Source of the DNA: Adenanthera pavonina
Lineage: Eukaryota > Streptophyta > Magnoliopsida > Fabales > Fabaceae
Reading direction: 5' to 3'
Assembly: GCA_026686845.1 (NCBI GenBank)
Contig: JAIVEN010000013.1
Span: 13,536,001 to 13,600,000 of the forward strand
DNA: 64,000 nt
The notes under the pieces were generated by a model. The model made no database searches, was not told the DNA's origin, and worked only from the letters and a program-made list of their open reading frames with translations. The position numbers were made by a program, and so were the translations under genes. Each line of letters opens with the position of its first letter. Position 1 is the first letter of the stretch. Below are positions 57,601-64,000 of the stretch, in pieces.

Positions 57601-59420
57601 AAAATATTTTCAAGACTTAAATTAAATAATTACAGCCTTAAAGGTATTTTAGTTTAACACATTAAAAATTAAAACCTTAAGATAAATAAGTTTTTACACC
57701 CTTGAAATAAATAAGTTCTATTTTTCTAAGTTGAAAATATTTATTTTAAGAGGTTGAAGTTATCCTAATCATAAAAAAATAAATGAATATTTAATTCTTT
57801 TTTTATTACCTAAATATTTTGTTCTTATAATTTACATCTTCAGCTTGAGTTTTCCTCCATTTTGCCTAAAATAAATAACATTTATTCATTTTAAGATTGT
57901 AATTTTGAAAATTATATCAAAATATTTTAAAAATTAATTTATTTAAATACTATAATTTTTAACGTCATGAATTAAAATGTTTTAACTTTTTTTAAGGTAG
58001 TAATTATTTAAGCCCTTAAAATATTTTAATTATAGTTATTAGATTAATTAATGTATAATAATATTGATGAGACATATTTTTTGTGTCTTTTTCATTAACT
58101 TATTTAATGGTGTTAAATTTAAGAAGTTTTTAACTCATTTCAAAATTTAATAGATTATAATGAAATTTAAAAAAAGTTAAAAATTTGAAATAAAACTCAT
58201 TACAAAGCTAAGGGACCCAATGCATATTTGGCCTAAATCTTTTCTATTTTAACAAAAGAATAGCAACACAATGTTGTTATTTTTAAGTCAGTATTCCTTG
58301 ACATAGGAGAAACTAGTATTTGAGGGTAAAAAGTAAATCCCTTTCAATTAGGTTTTACTGTATATATAAGGGGAACACAATATTGTCATTTTAAGGCAAG
58401 AGATATGAATGACATGATTAAAATAAAAATACTAATATTAAAAAATTACGGTAATAAATATATATGGACCAGTCAAATTTGCTATTGAAATAACACTATT
58501 TTACTGCTATTGAAATAACAATATTACAATTTAAAGCATGGGAGAACATAATTCCAAGGAGTTGGATCTACATGAGTCAGTCTCATTAAAGACTCGTTTT
58601 TTATATAGAAATAGAATAAAATAAAATGCAAAAAAATAATTTTTAAATAAAGATGATTTTTGTTTTCTTACATTAAAAAATAAATTAAATTTTATTATTG
58701 AATAATAATAACAACAATATAATAAATGTTATAAAAATATTAAATCCACTTTCACCTCAAACACCATACCTTAGTTTTATCCCATGCTTTTAATTTTTTA
58801 ATTTCCCCTTTACATTAGCTCCTGTAACTGGGAGAAAATTCATTCTTTGAAAATAAGTGATCTGAGGGCATTGATGGAAAGAAGTCGAACGAAAAAAGAA
58901 AAGGACAAGAGAGAGGAAAGTGATAGAGGAAACTTTGGTCTTTGATAGAAAAGAAGGGTGGTTTCTTGCTTAAGGTTAATATGTATTTCCTCTCATTTTT
59001 AAATGTAAGTCATTTTTAATTACTTTATCGAAACTAAAAAAAGTTTGTTGTATCATTAAAATTATCTTAAAAGTAATGTATTTTTCATCTTTACCCTCTA
59101 ATAAATATGACAAATTCAAATAATTTACTTTTTCTCTCATAATTAAATAAGAGCATTTTAGAAATAAAATAATTAATGTTACAAAAACTCATAGAAGGTG
59201 ACTTATATTTAAGACAATAAAAAATTTCTAAAACATGACTAATAAAAAAGATCGGAAAGAGTATGTGTGATGAAGGAAAAGGTTAATGGGTGTGGAGCCC
59301 TTCAGCTTTTGACATGAGTGAATGAGAGAAGAGCACGGAATAATAATAGGGTGGGCAGCACACAACTGTTGAAAATGAACTTTATTTATTTTTTTTTTTA
59401 CTAATGGCCAGATAATATTG
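54666..59420. other. AT-rich intergenic DNA upstream of the GT14 gene
   Basis: 54666-54900 is probably the 5' leader and near promoter of the GT14 gene (minus strand). The rest is strongly AT-rich with TA runs near 55350-55380 and many A and T tracts. Near 57203 'GGCCTGCTTGATAACTATTT' resembles the end of a small DNA transposon, but no partner end is found. No gene is supported. Confidence 0.4.
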
Positions 59421-61930
59421 TTTTTTTTTTAATGAATCAGGAATATATTGATCAAAATGGTAAACAATTACAAAAGATAGGCCTAGTAATAAAAAACACA
59501 TGGGTTAGGAATAAATACAAAGCCAGAAACAATCAGGTAATTCCTTGAGTTAGTGATTGCAAAAGGTCTTGCATTTGAAGAGTATGTTCGAAAATAGCAA
59601 TAGCCTCGTTTACCAATCTATGTGCCACAAAGGATTCTTGCATGAACATGCTTCTATTGCGTTTTTCCCAAAGTTTCCAGCAGAGAATGCCAAAGGTGAT
59701 CCTCCAAGTGGGATTGCTAAGTCAGGGATGAATATTCCTAAGCAGCCAATCTTGAAAGGGAAAGTTATAGAACTCCTTGGCTGATCATCAGATAAAACAA
59801 GGTGTCAACTATCTTTTGTGAGTTTACAGTTGCAAAGAATATGATTTATGTCCTCTACGCCTTCTCCACATAGAGCACAAGTAGTGTTGTCAGCCATATG
59901 TCTCTTTGTTCGAATTTTGTTGGTCAGCAGCTTGTTTTTGTAGGCTAGCCATAAGAATGTTCTCACTCATTTAGCACCTGGCCATTTCCATATGATATTC
60001 CACTTGGGGTTGTTTTCCTCCCATTTGTCTCTCATATGCATAGTGTATGCCGAAGCAACAATACATATTCCATTTGTTGTAGTGGACCAAGAACATGTTA
60101 TAGGACCATCGTTAGGAGTTGGGGGCGGGGTAGCAGCAATCTGGATAAGGAGATTGTGGCGGAGCAAGTGCTGAAACATACTCTAGTCCCATTAACCCTG
60201 AGTGGTAACAAAGTTAGCTATAGTGAGGGAGAGTTCCTCATCCTTAATTGGTGCAAAAGCAAGATTTTTTAAGGAACTGGATTCCCCAATCCAATTGTCA
60301 GACTAGAATCTAACTTTAGTTCCATCCCCTAGATGCCACAGGGTACCAATATCTACCTCCTCCCAGACTTTGGTAAGACTTTGCCATAAGTGGGAGGCAA
60401 GATTTGTTTTGAATTTGTAATCTGACGTATTTGTCCATCCATATTTGCCATGTAAAACTTTGACCACAATAGATCAGGGTGGGAGATTACCTTGAACAGA
60501 AGTTTCATAAGGAAGGCATAATTAAGACCTTCAATGTCTTTTAGGCTGCTACCTCCATTCTGCTTCCGCTAGCACATGTTATCCCATCTCATGAGACTAA
60601 CTCTCTTGTGGCTTGCAGAGGATCCCCACACAAAGTCTCGCATGTGCTTCTTAATGCTATTACAACAAGAGGTGGGAATTTTTGATGTTTGCATAACATA
60701 TAGAGGCACGGGAGGTGAGCACTAATTTCGCTAGAGTTATTTTGCCTGCCAAGGACAGTGAATTAATTTTCCATCCCAATAATTTTTGCTTGATCCGCTC
60801 GGTGAGATAATGGTATGTGTCCTTAGTTACCCTATCATGTAAGAGGGGTACTCCAAGGTACTTCCCTAGCTGGTTGGTTTTTTGAAAACCCAACTGGTCA
60901 CATATGGCAGTTGTGTTGCAGGCGCTAACATTTTTAGAAAAGTAGACTCTAGTTTTGGCTTGGCTTACACGCTGTCCTGAGGAAATGCAGAAGTCATCAA
61001 GAACTTTTTTTATGATAGCTGTTTGATTGGCCTCAGCAGTGCTGAACAGAACGAGGTCATCAGCAAAGAAAATGTGACTTAGAGGGATCCCTTTTCTACC
61101 TAGCTTGATCGTGTGCCAGTTGCCATCTTCCACTTCTTGGCAAATGGCTTGTGACAGACGTTCCATGCATAAAACAAAGATGTATGGGAATAAGGGGTCA
61201 CCTTGACGTACTCCTCTATAAGGACGGAAGGATTCAGAGGGTTGCCCATTTCAAAGAACTTGCATAGTTGGGCTAGTAATACAATTCATTATGGCTTGCA
61301 CCATTTTCCCAAGGATCTTGGCATCAATCAGAGTTTCTTGAATGAAGTCCCAATTTAATCTGTCAAAGGCTTTTTCTATGTCAACTTTCATCGCCAGCTA
61401 GCCTTGTTTCCCTTTTTTGTTTCTCATGGAGTGTATCACCTCTTGTGCAATCACCACATTGTCTATGATGTTTCGACCTTTGATAAAGCATGATTGATAG
61501 GGAAGAGTCAGTAAAGGCATCGCTTTTTTGAGCTTGTTGGCAAGTACTTTGGTGATGATTTTATAAATGACAGAATATAAGCTGATTGGCCGAAATTCCT
61601 TGAGATATTGAGGCCTTTCAGTTTTAGGGATAAGCGTAATTAAGGTTTTGTTAATTTCAGGGTCAAGCTTATTCCCTTCCCAAGTGGCTTTTACTATTTC
61701 AAAGAGGGAGTCTCCTACAATTTGCCATTGGCTTTGGAAGTGGAGCCCGTCAAGACCAGGGGATTACAATGACTTCATATCAAATAAGGCACGTTGAACT
61801 TCTTTACAGACATCTCCTTCCAATAATGAGAGCAGGTCATGGGGAATAGTAGGAAATTTACCTTGAAGAGGGAGAGATGTGAACTCCAAGTTGTCCTTTG
61901 CGTACAAGTTGACGAAGTAGGACCTAGTCA
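59421..61930 (-). mobile_element. LINE (non-LTR retrotransposon) fragment, 5'-truncated
   Basis: Read on the minus strand it starts inside the region before the reverse transcriptase (about 61930), passes through reverse transcriptase and a zinc-binding RVT-associated domain, and ends in a 3' tail. The tail is seen on the plus strand as ten T at 59421-59430. There is no endonuclease, so the copy is 5'-truncated, as is common for LINEs. A clear target duplication was not found. Confidence 0.82.
59800..61925 (-). pseudogene. LINE reverse transcriptase remnant with zf-RVT domain
   Basis: From 61925 down: 'VNLYAKDN' and 'FPTIPHDLL', then an RT finger/palm region with 'LITLIPKTERPQYLKEFRPI', 'KVLANKLKKAMPLL' and 'VDIEKAFDRLNWDF'. 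'GVRQGDPLFPYIFVLCME' follows, then the catalytic motif 'FFADDLVLFS' (near 61065-61035) and 'KYLGVPLLHDR'. Stops and a shift break the frame; the longest open part is 61166-60660. Further on, 'TFLWLAYKNKLLTN' and 'CALCGEGVEDINHILCNC' (about 59960-59830) form the zf-RVT domain. The first Asp of the palm is present and the FADD pair is intact, but the gene cannot be translated whole. Confidence 0.85.
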
Positions 61931-62524
61931 TCTGAGCGAGGAGATAACTAGGTTATCAATTCTTATTCAAGTATTATTGTGTATCAAATGGGATTATGGG
62001 AGGGTCTTAACCAGTGTAATTTTTCCTATCCATAATGTTTTGTACATAGACACAGATGTGGGTGCACATTAATAATTACATGAATTAATTTATTAGAAAA
62101 AACTGAAATTAATAATTTTAAATTAAAAATATCAACATTAAAATATTTCAAAAATGACAAATTTAATTTAAAATCCTAAATTATAATTTTTGAATAATTT
62201 TAATATAATGTGTTATATCGTTTACAAAATTGTAAAATTTACATTTTTTAATACATTATCCTTTCCTCTCTTTCTCCCTTGATCTCTCGTATTCCCTTTC
62301 TCCATTTCCCTCCCCCTTTTTTCTTCCTAGTCCTACATCAACTAGACATTACAATTTAAGGTATATAGGTAGACAAAAGCCAAATTTCCTCGAGAAATGA
62401 GCAGAAAAGGTTTGAGAGATTAAGTCTAAACCAATGAGAACCACAATATGAAACCGGACCAACGCATAAAAGTCCTAAATGACATTTACCTAACCATCTT
62501 GAAAGCTTCCCAGCTTGAATATAG
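61931..62524. other. Spacer between LINE and NUP1-like gene
   Basis: AT-rich, with a CT-rich tract at 62250-62330. No coding region is seen. Confidence 0.4.
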
Positions 62525-62638
62525 TCAAAAGCAAACAATAGATTTCTAGGTAAAGACGGGTAATGTGTACATTTCACATAATCAAAAGCAAACATTAGAT
62601 TTCTAGGTAAAGACGGGAAGTGTGTACATTTCACTCAA
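62525..62638 (+). repeat. Two-copy tandem duplication, 57-bp unit
   Basis: The phrase 'TCAAAAGCAAACAWTAGATT' and what follows, to 'GTGTACATTTCAC', occurs at 62525 and again at 62582 with few differences. It lies downstream of the NUP1-like gene. Confidence 0.85.
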
Positions 62639-63205
62639 GTTTGAAACCTCAAACTATTTTGTCGAAATATCACATGGCAGAAAAGCATGTATCATGAAAC
62701 CTCCAGCTCAATTTTATACAAATACCTGTTGATCGTCTCAAAACTTCACGTTATTAGACAGCAAATCATTGAACAAAAAGCCATAGCTGACAGCAAATAG
62801 TCGTTTACAGATTGCTGGATGCAAATGTAAATTACAAGTAGCTAATAATTCATACCTATTTCTAGTTATAATACAAATAACAGTACAGGGATCACTGAAC
62901 TTCATAGTCGCCCAAATCCTGAATTTTGAACCTTAAGCCATTACAATTACAGAAGATCATGTTCATACTAGTACAAAATTGTGAAAACTTACGCCCTTGC
63001 AATCTATAAGAATCTGCAAGACAAATGGAAGTTTAGGACTGACCAGCCTGAAGATGTTGATTTGCTTCAATAGCACCACTTAAATCCAGATTAACAAGAC
63101 AGTGACATCCATTACAACCCACTGTTGAAGCTCATTTATTTGTCACACGAACAACAGTGCAGATCACAGCTGTGAAAGAATATAACCACTTTCATAGACT
63201 ATATC
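62639..63205 (-). other. Probable 3' UTR and downstream flank of the NUP1-like gene
   Basis: Non-coding sequence directly after the stop of the minus-strand gene. No clear AATAAA signal stands out. Confidence 0.4.
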
Positions 63206-64000
63206 TTACTTCTTGCGCGACCTACCTTTACTAACTTTAACATATTTTCGACCAGACTTGTCCCCAGTACCTAATGAGAAACTTCCTCCAGCATTGAATT
63301 CAAGACTGCCAGAACCCTGAAATGGAGATGGGTTCTGTGAAGCAATATTCTGCTGACTTTCAAACTGAAAAGGACTAGTTGCCGGTGGAGCTAATGCTCC
63401 AAAAACAAAATTTGATTGAGGTAAGGCAGGTTGTTGACCAAATGCAGGAGTTGCAGGAATCACAGGTGAAGATGATTGCACTGGGTCCTCTGCCATACTG
63501 TCCTCCATACTCATCTGATCATTATTAACTGAAGCAGCTGAACCAAATGAGAAGACAGCATTAGGATTACCAAAAACAGGCTGTGTGGAAGTAGCCACTG
63601 CAGCTGAAGTGAATGAGAACATGGGACTTGATGATGCACCAAGTGATGACCCAAATATGGATGAACTAGTAGTGGAAGCAACAGAAGCAGTGGATGATCC
63701 AAACATGGGTGAGTTAGTAGCTGAAGCAGTGAATGATCCAAACATGGGTGAGCTAGCAGTTGAAGCAACAGAAGCAGTGGATGACCCAAACATGGGTGAA
63801 CTAGTAGTAGAAGAAATAGAACCACTTGATCCTCCAAAGGAAAAGCTAGAAGATGATGAACTTAATGGAGACTTGCTGTTCTGCCAACTGGAAACGCCAA
63901 ACAAACTAGAAGTTGCACCACTGTTAGAGCTACCACTGTTGGCTGCTAAAGGGGAAGCAGAGGTGCTGAGCCCAAAGGAGGTGCCTGAATTAAAAACATT
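63206..64000 (-). CDS. NUP1: Plant NUP1/NUP136-like FG nucleoporin, C-terminal part
   Basis: The frame is open from the window edge (64000) to the stop at 63206, 264 residues; the N-terminal part lies outside. It is rich in S, G, F and A with FG dipeptides (for example 'SSLFGVSSWQ', 'SPMFGSSTAS', 'NAVFSFGSA'). A unit around 'SPMFGSSTASVAST' is repeated about four times (63830-63640). The last residues 'GTGDKSGRKYVKVSKGRSRKK' are summarised as a GRKYVKV motif plus basic tail, as in plant NUP1/NUP136, the functional counterpart of animal Nup153 at the nuclear basket. FG repeats bind transport receptors. An intron acceptor-like 'TTAATTCAG' lies at the very edge (about 63985), so the first few codons are less sure. 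Confidence 0.82.
   Translation of the reverse strand, partial: NVFNSGTSFGLSTSASPLAANSGSSNSGATSSLFGVSSWQNSKSPLSSSSSSFSFGGSSGSISSTTSSPMFGSSTASVASTASSPMFGSFTASATNSPMFGSSTASVASTTSSSIFGSSLGASSSPMFSFTSAAVATSTQPVFGNPNAVFSFGSAASVNNDQMSMEDSMAEDPVQSSSPVIPATPAFGQQPALPQSNFVFGALAPPATSPFQFESQQNIASQNPSPFQGSGSLEFNAGGSFSLGTGDKSGRKYVKVSKGRSRKK

Noticed and set aside
59410..59420. AGATAAT as a LINE target duplication paired with AGATAAC near 61941
   Set aside because: Only six matching bases and imprecise LINE start; chance match likely in AT-rich DNA.
63511..63837. Second open frame inside the NUP1-like gene
   Set aside because: Leucine- and histidine-rich shadow of the serine/FG repeats.
1..64000. tRNA and rRNA genes
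   Set aside because: No cloverleaf with matching A and B boxes and no rRNA-like conserved block was seen by eye; a tRNAscan-SE run would settle it.

Overview
This is nuclear DNA of a flowering plant, most likely a eudicot. It is AT-rich. Its host genes carry introns with GT..AG ends, and its repeats are Copia and Gypsy LTR retrotransposons, PIF/Harbinger transposons and a plant LINE. The three host genes are plant-type: an ESCRT-III-related VPS60/CHMP5, a DUF266/GT14 glycosyltransferase and a plant NUP1/NUP136-like nucleoporin. No species can be named from the sequence. All splice sites are read by eye from reading frame and GT/AG signals. || Layout. 1-39118 is a dense nest of retrotransposons. 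Three copies (A about 1-4105, B 15688-22612, C 37905-39118) of a large Gypsy-like LTR are broken by later insertions. Four minus-strand units of a Sirevirus-like Copia lineage are present: a solo LTR (1261-2783), element II (5273-15426), element III (23694-32651, right end cut) and element IV (32652-37904, one LTR only). Elements II and IV keep a third ORF downstream of pol. No reverse transcriptase domain is visible in any of them. Three plus-strand solo LTRs of the same lineage, each with a perfect 5-bp target duplication, lie inside elements III and IV (24295-25931, 27602-29213, 34920-36577). || A complete 4.2-kb PIF/Harbinger transposon (16984-21198) sits in Gypsy-like LTR B. It has a TAA target duplication and both genes are open: a Myb/SANT-like protein and a DDE transposase. 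A 1.2-kb non-autonomous element (5622-6818, TTA duplication) sits in the left LTR of element II. A probable relative lies at 40543-41340. || 39119-64000 is gene-bearing. VPS60 (42043-50269, plus, seven coding exons) contains a TRIM-like repeat in intron 5. The GT14 gene (53610-54665, minus) has a single exon. After about 4.7 kb of AT-rich spacer comes a 5'-truncated, decayed LINE (59421-61930, minus). The 3' part of the NUP1-like gene (63206-64000, minus) runs off the right edge. || Working together: the host genes belong to unrelated pathways (endosomal sorting, Golgi glycosylation, nuclear pore). The retrotransposon region records repeated insertion, LTR-LTR recombination to solo LTRs, and mosaic LTR formation. 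The most distinctive signals are clustered palindromes in the LTR U3 regions, a chimeric LTR on element II, and the intact two-gene Harbinger element.
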